NCBI RefSeq assembly: GCF_045290345.1
Contig: NZ_CP155447.1
Coordinates: forward strand, 2,046,001-2,110,000
DNA length: 64,000 nucleotides
Direction of reading: 5' to 3'
Source: Singulisphaera sp045290345
GTDB taxonomy: Bacteria; Planctomycetota; Planctomycetia; Isosphaerales; Isosphaeraceae
Of the stretch, positions 41,858 to 51,268 are shown piece by piece. Under the pieces are notes generated by a model. That model saw nothing but the letters and a program-made list of their open reading frames with translations. It made no database searches and had not been told where the DNA came from. Position 1 is the stretch's first letter; each line of letters opens with the position of its first letter. Position numbers and translations under genes: made by a program.

Positions 41858-44026
41858 TCATCTCGAACGAGAGCGACTTGTCAGTGGGCTCGGCTTCGGG
41901 CTCTTGGATTCCGCCTGGACGGGGGCGGGGAGAATCGGGTGTGGCTGTGGTCCGTTCCCATCCAAGGGAGAGACGAAGGCTCGGTTCGTATTCCATGCGG
42001 GCATCGTCGCAGGGTCTCGTTTGACATAGATGGCAGTGGCCCCGCTCGGACGGTTGCCTACAGTGATCTTCTCATGCTCCAGAAGTGTTCCTTGGGCCTC
42101 TTCCAACGCGATCCGGGAGTTATAGTAGCTCGACTTGAACTGGGCCTCCTGTGCCACTGCAGCCGCGTACTGACTGATCCCGTCCAGGTAGCGGTCGCGT
42201 GCGATCCGGCCTTCCTCGTAAAACGCTCGCTGAGCCTCCAACCACTTTGCGGCGTTGGAACGAATTTCTGATGCCTTGTGCAATTGCTTGTAGTTTGTGT
42301 TGATTTCGAGGAAAGAACGGGCTAGCGATTCCGTCGTCTGATGGATGACTTCCTGAAGCGAGGGGTTCTCTTTCAGAAACAAGCTCAGGTGAGCATCGAC
42401 CTCATCGGGTGAGGGAACGAGTTCCCCCTGACCGCGGAGGGCTCGAAGCAGCGAGTCGAGCATTAAGTTGCAGTTGGCCGCGGCGTTCTGTCCTTTTGAT
42501 GCCTCCAGTTCCGATATTACATGGGCGACGTCGGGCTGCTTCTCCAGCATGTTTGCGAGGCTCGTATTCCAGTCGGGCGACACTTTCTCCGTTTTGAGTT
42601 GGCTGACCGGGACGATCCGCCGTCCGTCAGCCTTCGGCAGACCGAGGGCGTTGCGAAGCCGTCGCTCGGTTGTGATGATGTCGGAGATCTTGGTCCTGGC
42701 GTCGAGCCGGAACTGCTCGAGCCGCTGGCTTGCCTTGGCGACGTCGGCAACGATTCCGGTCCCGTTTTTCCGCTCAGACTCTTTACGTTTCTTGAACTCC
42801 TCGGCCAGTTCGACCGCCTTCTCGCTGCTCCAGAGTTGGACGTGCTGCAGTGCAAGGCTCCAGTACTGCTGTTCGATCGAGCGGACGTGCGCCATGACCT
42901 CGGACTGGAACCGATAGATGTTCAGGGCGGGGTTCAGGGGGATGATCTCGTAGCGATCGTCGGAAGCTCCGAGCAGTCGAATCACTTCGGAGTTATCCAG
43001 ACCGATGTGGAGCGCCTCGCCCAGAGTGAGTGGCCAGGGCTCACCGCCCGGTACTTTGGGAATTGGGGAGGGTAACCGTGGCTTCAGGATTGAGGCCGGA
43101 GGCGGGGCTTCGTTCAATGGCTTGGTAGGCGTGTCCTTCGCATCGTCGGCGGCGACTCGTGCCATTGTTCCGAGCCCGGCGGCGAATAGGGACAATGCGC
43201 AGAGGATCGTCACCGTCGCCCTTAATTTGCTGAGCAGCATGGCTTTCATCACTCCCTTGATGAGCAGGCCGACCGACGCCGGGACGTCCCCGGTCGCCTT
43301 CGAGTTGGCCTGGATTCGAGCGGCGGCCCGAACGGTCTCCGCCTCCGGTTTGGGAATGGCACCGCGAGTCAGATCTGCCGCAAGGGTCGCTTCCAAGGTG
43401 GCTGAGGGGGCCAGGCCGTCCCGGATCAGTTGAACGCGCAATCGTTCACGCCCACGAGCTCGCCAGCTTTTGACCGTCCCGACCGGCCGCCCCATCCGCC
43501 GGGCCGCTTCTTCGCAGGTTCGCCCTTCCAGGTCGCAGAGGATGATCGGGATCCGGTAGCGCTCGGGCAATCGGTTGATCGCTTCGTGAAGCAGGGCTCC
43601 CAGCTCCGAGTCAATTTCCGGAGCCGGTTGGTCGACACTTTCCGCGAGTTCGGCGGCATGGCGTTCGAGCCGTTGACGCCGGGCCGCATCCTTGCGGGAA
43701 CAGGTGGCCGTCCGGAGGGCCACCTGGTGCAGCCAGGGCCCCAGTGAATCCTGCACCCAGAGGGTGCGGGCCTTCTTGACCAGGAGGAGGAACGTGGCCT
43801 GGAAGGCGTCTTGAGCGTCATGGGAGCTGGATAACCGGGCGCGGCAGACGCGCATGACCATGGCGCTATGCCGCTCGACCAGGGCGGCGAACGCGAGTTC
43901 GGCCATTTCGCCCCGATCCGTCACGAACCGTTCCAGCAGTTGTCCGTCCGTCAGCTCGCGGATCACTCCCAGGTTGAAGAGCGTGATGAGCTGAGGTCGG
44001 AGGGTCTTGTCCTTCCTGGTCGCCAC
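41858..44026 (-). CDS. ECF sigma factor fused to a membrane segment and TolC-like domain
   Basis: A 722-residue protein from GTG at 44026 (GAGGA eight bases upstream). Residues of about 24-205 are a complete ECF sigma factor: region 2 with DAQDAFQATFLLLVKKA and region 4 with RTCEEAARRMGRPVGTVKSWRARG. A membrane segment follows (about 268-289, ATVTILCALSLFAAGLGTMA), then a Pro-rich linker and, from about 333, a TolC/outer-membrane-efflux-like helical region (PLTLGEALHIGLDNSEVIRLLG and long coiled-coil helices to about 660). So a cytoplasmic sigma factor is tethered to a periplasmic sensor-like part. Sigma factors with C-terminal extensions are known in planctomycetes; how this one is released or signals is unknown. 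Confidence 0.85.
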   Translation of the reverse strand: MATRKDKTLRPQLITLFNLGVIRELTDGQLLERFVTDRGEMAELAFAALVERHSAMVMRVCRARLSSSHDAQDAFQATFLLLVKKARTLWVQDSLGPWLHQVALRTATCSRKDAARRQRLERHAAELAESVDQPAPEIDSELGALLHEAINRLPERYRIPIILCDLEGRTCEEAARRMGRPVGTVKSWRARGRERLRVQLIRDGLAPSATLEATLAADLTRGAIPKPEAETVRAAARIQANSKATGDVPASVGLLIKGVMKAMLLSKLRATVTILCALSLFAAGLGTMARVAADDAKDTPTKPLNEAPPPASILKPRLPSPIPKVPGGEPWPLTLGEALHIGLDNSEVIRLLGASDDRYEIIPLNPALNIYRFQSEVMAHVRSIEQQYWSLALQHVQLWSSEKAVELAEEFKKRKESERKNGTGIVADVAKASQRLEQFRLDARTKISDIITTERRLRNALGLPKADGRRIVPVSQLKTEKVSPDWNTSLANMLEKQPDVAHVISELEASKGQNAAANCNLMLDSLLRALRGQGELVPSPDEVDAHLSLFLKENPSLQEVIHQTTESLARSFLEINTNYKQLHKASEIRSNAAKWLEAQRAFYEEGRIARDRYLDGISQYAAAVAQEAQFKSSYYNSRIALEEAQGTLLEHEKITVGNRPSGATAIYVKRDPATMPAWNTNRAFVSPLDGNGPQPHPILPAPVQAESKSPKPSPLTSRSRSR

Positions 44027-44248
44027 GGGTTTGATCCTCGGACCGCTTTTGGCGTTGCGTTGCGTACAGAGTAATGGTCGTGGCCGAGGCTTTGGTTGCA
44101 ACTTTTACTGAAAAATCGGAACGAGGAACGCTTCGCAGCTCGACGCATCTCTGGCTGGTCACGGATGCGTTTATCGCTCGTATCGAGCAATACTGGATAA
44201 TGAAATGCCAAGCCAACGCAGGTAGGTGCCCCAGGATTGGAGAACCCA

Positions 44249-45067
44249 ATGGCTCCGGAACCCAACGCTCGAGCCGAGACGATCACGGCGAACGTGGCCT
44301 TGAATCTTGCGGGCACACCGTTGCGAGCGGAGATCACGGTTCCCACCCACGTGTTCGAGCTTCGGCAATTCTTGCCCACCGTCCGGTCGCTCTCCGAGGC
44401 GATCATCGGTGAGGCGGTGAAGGCCGACTCCGCGAAGGGATTCTCGGTCTCGTGCCGGAGCGGCTGCGGGGCCTGCTGCCGGCAACTGGTGCCGATCTCC
44501 GAGGTGGAGGCCCGCCTGATCCAGGCCATGGTTGAGGCGTGGCCCGAGCCGCGTCGGGCACGCGTCCTGGCCCGGTTCGCCGAGGCGAGACGCCGGCTCG
44601 AGGAGGCCGGCTTGCTCGAGCGGCTTCAGCACTGTGAAACGGTCTCCGACGACGAGCTCGTTCCCGTGGCACTCGACTACTTCGCTCAAGGGATTCCTTG
44701 CCCCTTCCTCGAAGACGAGTCATGCTCGATCTACGAGGAACGCCCGGTCGTCTGCCGCGAATACCTGGTCACCTCGCCTGCGGAGAATTGCACCCGCCCG
44801 ACCCCCGAGACGGTCCGCCGCGTGACGCTGGCCGCCAAGGTTTCCACGGCCTTGACCCGGATGGGCCGCGACCCCGCCACCGAGCTTACCCGCTGGGTCC
44901 CCCTCATCCTGGCCATGGAATGGGCGGACGAACATCCTGATGACCTGCCCCGACGGACCGGGCCGGAATGGCTCCGGGAGTTCTTTCAGCGGCTGACGGG
45001 AAAATCGATCCCGCCGCCGCGTGCTCCCGAGAAAACGAAGCCAAGAAAAAAGCGGCCGACGCGGTGA
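44249..45067 (+). CDS. YkgJ-type cysteine cluster protein
   Basis: A 272-residue protein with the CxxCxxCC-type cluster of the YkgJ/UPF0153 family: SCRSGCGACCRQLVPIS near residues 70-86, and later CPFLEDESCSIYEERPVVCREY near 150-171. The Cys pattern suggests binding of a zinc or iron-sulfur centre. Function of the family is unknown; members are cytoplasmic. The C-terminus is basic (KTKPRKKRPTR). The ATG at 44249 has GGAG at 44239-44242, six bases upstream. It stands alone, divergent from the sigma-TolC gene. Confidence 0.85.
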   Translation: MAPEPNARAETITANVALNLAGTPLRAEITVPTHVFELRQFLPTVRSLSEAIIGEAVKADSAKGFSVSCRSGCGACCRQLVPISEVEARLIQAMVEAWPEPRRARVLARFAEARRRLEEAGLLERLQHCETVSDDELVPVALDYFAQGIPCPFLEDESCSIYEERPVVCREYLVTSPAENCTRPTPETVRRVTLAAKVSTALTRMGRDPATELTRWVPLILAMEWADEHPDDLPRRTGPEWLREFFQRLTGKSIPPPRAPEKTKPRKKRPTR

Positions 45068-45355
45068 TCGGCCGATCCCGCGTCAATCACGCATGTTGCA
45101 GTTGGCCGGAGCCGCGGAGCTACATGAGTGTCGGTTCCAGCCAGGAAGCAGAGCCTCTGGGACCGCGGGCGCCCCGCCCACTCTTGCTTTAAAGTTTTAA
45201 ATAACAAGAACATGATTTGGCTTGGAATTGGAATACGCGTTTTCAGGGAATGACTACCAGAGTGGTCGTCGTTTCGTTTATGGTCTTACCGAGCCGTATT
45301 GGCATAGCCATCCTGTCGAGACCTCACCAAACGATGAGCGACCGGAGCGATTCGC

Positions 45356-46864
45356 ATGAAGATGCCCTGTGGGATCATTGTCGCGTTCACCCTGGCTGGA
45401 TCGTCGACTCTCGCACTCGGATTCGACGATCGCCCCGCTCCACCTGGTGATGGTCAGAGTTATGAAGTTCTCAGGGGCGAGGTCACGAGGGCCATGCGCC
45501 TGGCGGCCTCATTCTACCGTCACAAGGTGGCATCGCATGGCGGATATGTCTATCACTATTCGGTTGACTTGGGGCAGCGCTGGGGTGAGGGGAAGGCGAC
45601 CATCGACCAGATCTGGGTGCAGCCTCCGGGAACTCCCACGGTCGGCCTGACCTATTTGAAGGCTTATGAGGCGACGGGGGACCAATTCTATCTCGACGCC
45701 GCCAAGGAGGCAGGCGAGGCCCTGCGCTACGGGCAACTTGTCTCCGGAGGGTGGACGAACTCGATCGACTTCGATCCCAAGGGAGAGAAGGTGGCCCGCT
45801 ACCGAACCAGCCGGGGCCGAAGCCGAGGCGCCAACAATTCCACGCTCGACGACGGGATCTCCCAGGCGGCGATTCGCTTCATGATGCGGCTCGATCAGAC
45901 GCTCGGCTCGACGGACAAAGCGATCCACGAGTCGGCCCAGGTCGCGATCTCGGCGCTTCTCAAGGCGCAGTTCCCCAACGGAGGCTTCCCGCAAGTCTGG
46001 ACGGGCCCGGTGCCCAGTCGGCCCGTTCTGAAGGCGTCGTATCCCGAGATCGACTGGCGCACGGAAGGTAAAATCAAAGATTACTGGAACAAGTACACGC
46101 TCAACGACGGTCTCGCCGGGACCGTTACGGAGACGCTGTCGAACGCGTTCGAGTTGACTCAGGACGTCCGGTACAAAGCGGCGTTGAGCCGGCTGGGAAA
46201 CTTTCTGATTCTCGCCCAGATGCCCGAGCCTCAGCCTGCCTGGGCGCAGCAGTACGGGGACGACATGCGCCCGATCTGGGCTCGAAGGTTTGAGCCGGCC
46301 GCCGTCACGGGAGGGGAGTCTCAGGATGTTCTGGAAACCCTCTTGAGAATCTTCCAACTGACAGGCGAGGCAAAGTATCTCGAACCGATTCCGCGAGCCT
46401 TGGCCTACTTGCAGCGTTCGCTCCTGCCCGACGGTCGGCTCGCGCGCTACTACGAACTGCAGACGAATAAGCCGCTCTATATGATTCGCCGAGGTAAGGA
46501 CTACACGCTCACGTACGACGATTCGGACTTGCCCGCCCACTATGGCTGGAAGGTTGACTCGCGGCTGGCCGCCATTGAGGCGAGATACAAGACGCTGAAG
46601 GCGGGGGGGCGCGAGCCGACGACTGCGCGGAGCGTGGCCGATCTGGAACGTGAGGTTCGCCAGATCATTATGGACCTCGACGATCAGGGGCGATGGGTCA
46701 GCCGGTATGCGGGCGAGCCGTTGGTGGGGCAGCCGAAGTTCGCGCCTGGCAGCCTGTATCTTTCGAGCACGCTGTTCAGTCGGAACCTCGAGACCTTGAG
46801 TCAGTACCTGGCGGCGACGCAGCCGCGGAATCCGGCGGCCGGAGGACAGGGCAAGACGCATTGA
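45356..46864 (+). CDS. Pectate lyase, polysaccharide lyase family 10-like
   Basis: A 502-residue exported protein (signal peptide about 1-21). It matches family PL10/pectic acid lyase proteins of planctomycetes: the HKVASHGGYVYHYS start, WVQPPGTPTVGLTYL, SGGWTNSIDFDP, AQFPNGGFPQVW, NKYTLNDG and the long motif PAWAQQYGDDMRPIWARRFEP followed by AVTGGESQ. The alpha/alpha toroid fold cleaves polygalacturonate by beta-elimination. Catalytic Arg and Asp positions cannot be fixed without an alignment. GGAG lies about eight bases before the ATG. No other pectin gene is adjacent, so it acts as a single secreted enzyme. Confidence 0.85.
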   Translation: MKMPCGIIVAFTLAGSSTLALGFDDRPAPPGDGQSYEVLRGEVTRAMRLAASFYRHKVASHGGYVYHYSVDLGQRWGEGKATIDQIWVQPPGTPTVGLTYLKAYEATGDQFYLDAAKEAGEALRYGQLVSGGWTNSIDFDPKGEKVARYRTSRGRSRGANNSTLDDGISQAAIRFMMRLDQTLGSTDKAIHESAQVAISALLKAQFPNGGFPQVWTGPVPSRPVLKASYPEIDWRTEGKIKDYWNKYTLNDGLAGTVTETLSNAFELTQDVRYKAALSRLGNFLILAQMPEPQPAWAQQYGDDMRPIWARRFEPAAVTGGESQDVLETLLRIFQLTGEAKYLEPIPRALAYLQRSLLPDGRLARYYELQTNKPLYMIRRGKDYTLTYDDSDLPAHYGWKVDSRLAAIEARYKTLKAGGREPTTARSVADLEREVRQIIMDLDDQGRWVSRYAGEPLVGQPKFAPGSLYLSSTLFSRNLETLSQYLAATQPRNPAAGGQGKTH

Positions 46865-46959
46865 TGAGTCGAAAACCTTGCACGAATCGCTCCCTTGCCG
46901 GATCATCTCCAGGGCGGTTGACGACCTGTGGGGAAATCTCGAAAGGGCAAAGGTAAGCG

Positions 46960-47922
46960 ATGGTGTGGGCCTTGTTTCTCGAGCACGACGTGTCGGCGAT
47001 GATCGTGCCCGGGCCGGGATGGACGACGGGTCTGGTGACGGTCGGCGGGTTTGTGGCGGGTCTCCTGACTTGCTTCGTCATGCTGGTCAGCGAGTGGGGG
47101 GCCTGGACCCTGATCATGCCGGGGCGGCGGCTGAGCGCGGTGGACCCTGGCGATGACTGTGGGAACGGCCTCGCCGGCTGTGTGTCGATCGAGGCGACGG
47201 CTCGTGATGGCACCCGGCTCGCGGGGGTCTGGTATCCGGCCGCCACGGCCCCGACCAGTCGCACCGTCCTCCTGGTCCACGGCTTCGCCGAGACGCGCGA
47301 CGCGATGAAGGGGCGGGCCGAGTTCCTGACGGCCCGCGGCTGGAACGTCGCGCGGCTGGACATGCGCGGGTACGGACGGAGCGGGGGGGATCGCGCTTCC
47401 TTCGGCGGACGCGAAGGGGAGGATCTCCGCGCCTGGGTCGACATCGTGGCCGGGCGGGTCGGTCCCGAGATGTCCGTGGCGGTCTGGGGACGCTCGATGG
47501 GAGCGGCGATCGCGTTGCGGGCCGCGGCCGATGAGCCGAGGATCGCGGCCCTCTTACTCGAGTCTCCCTACGCCCGGCTTGAAACCGTCGTGGCCGGCTG
47601 GCTTCGCCGCGTTCGCACTCCGCTGCCGAATCTGCTCGCTCCCCGGATCGTACGCCGGGCCGCCCGGCTGGCGGGCGTCTCCTTGAGTCGTCCTCGGCCG
47701 ATCGAACTCGCCCCCCGGATCAACGCGCCGACCCTGATCGTCCACGGCCGCCGCGACACGCTCGTCCCCGATGGCGATGCGCATCGCCTGGCCGCCGCGT
47801 TCCCACACCCGGCGACCCTGATCGAAGTCCAAGGCGCAGGACACGGCAACGTCATCGAGATGGGCGGCCCCGACCTGCTCGATCGTATCGTCGCATTCCT
47901 GGATCAGGCCAAGAGCCGCTGA
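46960..47922 (+). CDS. Membrane-anchored alpha/beta hydrolase
   Basis: A 320-residue alpha/beta hydrolase with an N-terminal membrane segment (about 22-45, GLVTVGGFVAGLLTCFVMLV). The lid and core are of the serine aminopeptidase/BAAT type: LLVHGFAETRDAM (about 104-116), DMRGYGRSGG, nucleophile GRSMG (about 174-178), IVHGRRDTLVP (acid Asp) and GAGHGNV (His). Triad complete. It probably faces the cytoplasm or periplasm as an esterase, thioesterase or peptidase; substrate unknown. It follows the pectate lyase by 95 bases on the same strand, but nothing shows a shared pathway. Confidence 0.87.
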   Translation: MVWALFLEHDVSAMIVPGPGWTTGLVTVGGFVAGLLTCFVMLVSEWGAWTLIMPGRRLSAVDPGDDCGNGLAGCVSIEATARDGTRLAGVWYPAATAPTSRTVLLVHGFAETRDAMKGRAEFLTARGWNVARLDMRGYGRSGGDRASFGGREGEDLRAWVDIVAGRVGPEMSVAVWGRSMGAAIALRAAADEPRIAALLLESPYARLETVVAGWLRRVRTPLPNLLAPRIVRRAARLAGVSLSRPRPIELAPRINAPTLIVHGRRDTLVPDGDAHRLAAAFPHPATLIEVQGAGHGNVIEMGGPDLLDRIVAFLDQAKSR

Positions 47923-47956
47923 GCGGCACGCCTGAGTCGAGACCGTGACCGATCGC

Positions 47957-48388
47957 TCAACCGTCCGTCTCGCCAAGCGAACGCTTGATATCGCCAAAGT
48001 AAGCCGCGTTTTCCTCAGTGTCGAGGTCCGACCACTGGCCGAAGAGAAAGATGGTTCGTCTCGGGGTGCGGAAGCAGCGGATCTCGCAGGAGTTGGTCAT
48101 GTCGAGGCTGAGGAACTCGACGTCATGGCCCGCCGCGCCGTGGCTGGCGATCGTCTCCAACGCGGGGGTTGCATCGAGCCCCGGATACTCTTCACGCATC
48201 GCCTCGAGCGCCTCGTCGGCGACCTCGGCCGGCGCGGGGCAGGTTTCGTCGGTCGTCACAATCGCGAACGCCAGCCCGCTTGGCGACTGGATCGAGACCG
48301 TTGTGACCTGGCCGTCGTCGGTGACTTCCATTTCCCAGTCGGCCGGATACTGGAAGCGGATGCCGTGGTCTTCGTATGTTTCCGCCAT
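47957..48388 (-). CDS. Small conserved hypothetical protein
   Basis: A 143-residue protein beginning MAETYEDHGIRFQYPADWEMEV, a beta-rich opening like that of PsbP/DUF1795 and similar proteins that start with a 'YPADW' strand. No signal peptide, membrane segment or catalytic motif is visible. The ATG at 48388 is chosen because GAGG lies six bases upstream and because the fold motif starts there; the open frame extends to 48460. It converges with the hydrolase gene. Confidence 0.75.
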   Translation of the reverse strand: MAETYEDHGIRFQYPADWEMEVTDDGQVTTVSIQSPSGLAFAIVTTDETCPAPAEVADEALEAMREEYPGLDATPALETIASHGAAGHDVEFLSLDMTNSCEIRCFRTPRRTIFLFGQWSDLDTEENAAYFGDIKRSLGETDG

Positions 48389-48722
48389 GTTATGCCTCAA
48401 TCGCCGGTCGCATCCACGTTCCCCAGGCCCGCTGTCCTGACGCTTCGCCCATCGTAACATTCCGCTTCAAGACCGCCAACACGGGGTCTTCGGGGGTGAT
48501 GGACGGATCGACTGAGGCCGATTCGACCTCGTTTGCGAACCGAATCCGATTGACCTGCGTCTACGATTGGGGGGAGTGAGAGGCAGGGGTGGCCTGTCTG
48601 TCCTCTGGATTGGAACGGCTCCCTCGAACTGATACAGTGTTCGGATCGTTTCGGCGGGATGGGCGCCGGATTCCGAAACCAAGACCCAATGTCTCGCCCA
48701 CGCTTTGTGAGTCGATTTGACC
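48389..48722. other. Divergent intergenic region
   Basis: About 330 bases between the small hypothetical gene and trpS. No gene, repeat or clear leader structure was recognised. Confidence 0.5.
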
Positions 48723-49694
48723 ATGCGTGTTCTGTCGGGAATCCAGCCTTCAGGTGCTTTGCACATTGGCAATTACTTCGGCGCGATCCGCCAGTACATT
48801 GCGCTCCAGGAAGGGAACGACGCGTTCTACTTCGTGGCCGACTATCATGCGCTGACGAGCGTCCGCGACGCGGACCGGCTCCGGGGCTATGTGTTCGACG
48901 TGATCGTGGACTTGCTGTCGCTGGGGATCGACCCTGAGCGAGCGACCTTGTTCGTGCAGTCGGACGTGCCCGAGACCACGGAACTGGCCTGGCTCTTGAC
49001 CAGCGTGACTCCGATGGGGTGGCTGGAGAAGTGCGTCAGCTATAAGGATAAGGTGCAGCAGGGGATTCCCGCCGAGCACGGACTCTTTGCCTACCCGGTC
49101 CTCCAGGCGGCCGACATCCTGCTTTATGATGCGGACGTGGTGCCGGTCGGCCAGGATCAGAAGCAGCACCTCGAGATCACCCGGGACATCGCCGAGCGGT
49201 TTAACCACGTCTACGGCAAGGGAAGCGAGGTCTTCCGGCTTCCCAAGCCGCACATCCTCGACGCGGTCGCCGTGGTGCCGGGCGTGGACGGACGGAAGAT
49301 GTCGAAGAGTTATAGCAACACCATTGAGATCTTCGACGACCCGGCCGTGATCCGAAAGAAGTGCAAGAAGATCGTCACCGATAGTACCCCGGTCGAAGCC
49401 CCCAAGGATCCGGAGACGTGCCCGGTCTACGGCCTGTTCAAGCTGTTCGCGGCCGAGGAGGAGCGTGCCGAGGTCGAGCAACGCTATCGGCAGGGGGGGA
49501 TCGGCTACGGCGAAGTGAAGAATCGACTGGCTGAGGCGATCATCGCCACTTTCACACCGGCCCGCGAACGTCGCGCTGATCTGGCTGCCCATCCGACTCG
49601 AGTTGCCGAAGTTCGCGCCGCGGCCGCCGAGCGTGCTCGAAAGACGGCCCGAATCGTCCTTGACCGGGCGCGTGAGGCGTGCGGGGTGGGCTGA
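48723..49694 (+). CDS. trpS: Tryptophan--tRNA ligase
   Basis: A 323-residue class I aminoacyl-tRNA synthetase that charges tRNA-Trp. The HIGH-type motif reads SGALHIGNY (about 10-18), and KMSKS is exact in DGRKMSKSYSN (near residues 192-202). Other TrpS features are the GIQPSG start, the FVQSDVPETTELAWLL segment and VGQDQKQHLEITRDIAERFN. Length is normal. The ATG at 48723 is preferred over the TTG two codons upstream because it gives the usual MRVLSGIQPSG start. It is a single-copy housekeeping gene, probably first in a unit with the small membrane protein that follows. Confidence 0.96.
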   Translation: MRVLSGIQPSGALHIGNYFGAIRQYIALQEGNDAFYFVADYHALTSVRDADRLRGYVFDVIVDLLSLGIDPERATLFVQSDVPETTELAWLLTSVTPMGWLEKCVSYKDKVQQGIPAEHGLFAYPVLQAADILLYDADVVPVGQDQKQHLEITRDIAERFNHVYGKGSEVFRLPKPHILDAVAVVPGVDGRKMSKSYSNTIEIFDDPAVIRKKCKKIVTDSTPVEAPKDPETCPVYGLFKLFAAEEERAEVEQRYRQGGIGYGEVKNRLAEAIIATFTPARERRADLAAHPTRVAEVRAAAAERARKTARIVLDRAREACGVG

Positions 49695-49763
49695 GAATCA
49701 GCTTGCTGAGATACCAAGGTCGACGACACGCCTGAGACGGCCTTGTCGCAGAGGAGGCGTCCG

Positions 49764-50042
49764 ATGCGACGGGCCTGGGTGGTCTTGGCCTTCGGTACGG
49801 TGCTTGGGGGAGGGCTGGGATACCTCCGAGGGACGATCGCTTTGCGGCAAATCCCCGAGTACTGGACCGAGGACTTGTTGGGCGACGATTATCTCGCGAG
49901 GACGGTCGATACGTTCAACCATGCGAGCCTCGGCGCCTTGATCGCGCTCGGAGGCGTGGTGCTTGCTGGAAAGTTGCGGAAGTTGAGGCGTTCGGGATGT
50001 GATGGGTCTGTTGACCACACGCCCCCCCTGGATCGGGATTGA
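49764..50042 (+). CDS. Small membrane protein
   Basis: A 92-residue protein with two likely membrane segments (about residues 5-22, VVLAFGTVLGGGLGYLRG, and 52-68, ASLGALIALGGVVLAGK) joined by an acidic loop with IPEYWTEDLLGDDYLA. It ends in a short charged tail. GAGGAGG at 49751-49757 is six bases before the ATG, a strong ribosome site supporting a real gene. No family recognised; the Gly-rich segments suggest helix packing. Confidence 0.65.
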   Translation: MRRAWVVLAFGTVLGGGLGYLRGTIALRQIPEYWTEDLLGDDYLARTVDTFNHASLGALIALGGVVLAGKLRKLRRSGCDGSVDHTPPLDRD

Positions 50043-50234
50043 CCGGATTCCCGTTCGTGCGTAAGGTGCCGTGCTTCCAGAAGTTCCCATCGCAAGTCGA
50101 GTCGACGGGGCCATTCGTTGCCCCGGTCGGCTCAACCCTTGTTCCTGATTGTGTCGATAGCCTGATGGAGAGCCGGCGACAGAGGTAAATCCTCTGTGAC
50201 CTGGTTCCTGGAGGCCGCCCCAAGGAGGGGAAGC

Positions 50235-51104
50235 ATGCGGCGTTGGGGCCTCATCGCCGGGTGTGGATTCGTCCTGCTGGCGTTTGCCGGCTGCGCGACG
50301 ATCCGCTCACGTGGTGATCGAGACGTCCCCTCGGCGGCCCAATCTGCCTTGGTTCAGCAGTTGAGCCAGACGGCCCAGGCCGCCATTGACCGCCACGATT
50401 ACAATCAGGCGCGGGCCGACCTCGAGCGGCTCGTGGCCGAGTCGCCGCGCTCGGCGGAGGCCCACCATCGACTTGGCCGGGTCTTCCACGTTCAGAACCA
50501 GTTCGATGAGGCGAAACGTGCCTATCGCAAGGCGTTGGAGATCGATTCCGAATACGTCGGGGCCCTGATTGGCCTGGGCGAAATCGAAGACCGGCTCGGC
50601 CAGGCGGAGCCTGCGCTCAAACGGCTCGAGTCGGCCATCGAACTCGACCCGCAGAAGGCGGAGGCCCATTTCGCCCGCGGCCGGATCCTCGAGGCGGCCG
50701 GCCGGTCTGATGAGGCGCTTGCCGCCTACTTCCGGACCCTTGAACTCGACCCGAGTTCCGCTCCCGTCATTCTCCGGATCGCCACTCTCCAGCTCGGTCG
50801 CCGTGAGCCGGAGCAGGCGCTCACCCGGCTCGACCAGGTGCTCGAGCTGACCCCCGGCAATCCCGAAGCTCACTTTCAGCGAGGCCAGGCGCACCTCGTT
50901 CTGAATCAGCCGGCGCTGGCGGTCGCTGACTTGCGGATCGCCTCGCAAAACCTTCCCAATCGCCCCGACGTCTTCTACCAACTTGCCCTGGCCCTGAACG
51001 CCGACCACAAGGCGGGCGAGGCCCTCAATGCGGCCCAGCACGCCTTGGCGCTCGCCCCCAACGATCCCGAAGCCCGCAGCCTGACGGAACGGCTGAGGCG
51101 TTAA
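50235..51104 (+). CDS. TPR-repeat lipoprotein
   Basis: A 289-residue protein with a lipoprotein signal: a hydrophobic stretch ending in LLAFAGC (lipobox, Cys at about residue 21), so it is likely lipid-anchored. The rest is six or seven tetratricopeptide repeats, for example AEAHHRLGRVFHVQNQFDEAKRAY and AEAHFARGRILEAAGRSDEALAAY. TPR lipoproteins usually bind peptides or assemble complexes; the partner is unknown. AAGGAGGGG at 50222-50230 precedes the ATG at 50235. Confidence 0.9.
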   Translation: MRRWGLIAGCGFVLLAFAGCATIRSRGDRDVPSAAQSALVQQLSQTAQAAIDRHDYNQARADLERLVAESPRSAEAHHRLGRVFHVQNQFDEAKRAYRKALEIDSEYVGALIGLGEIEDRLGQAEPALKRLESAIELDPQKAEAHFARGRILEAAGRSDEALAAYFRTLELDPSSAPVILRIATLQLGRREPEQALTRLDQVLELTPGNPEAHFQRGQAHLVLNQPALAVADLRIASQNLPNRPDVFYQLALALNADHKAGEALNAAQHALALAPNDPEARSLTERLRR

Positions 51105-51268
51105 TCGCGTTGATCCGCCCGGCGGAACCCGGCTCGAGCCGATCCCGCCCGGCGGATCATTTGGCTTTCCTTGGCCAAGGTGAGCGGAGAGAAGCCGTCA
51201 AGAGGGGCAGACGCTTCCCACTCCACTCGCCCGCGTGGCGAATCCGACGAAAGGGCGATCGCCCGTTC

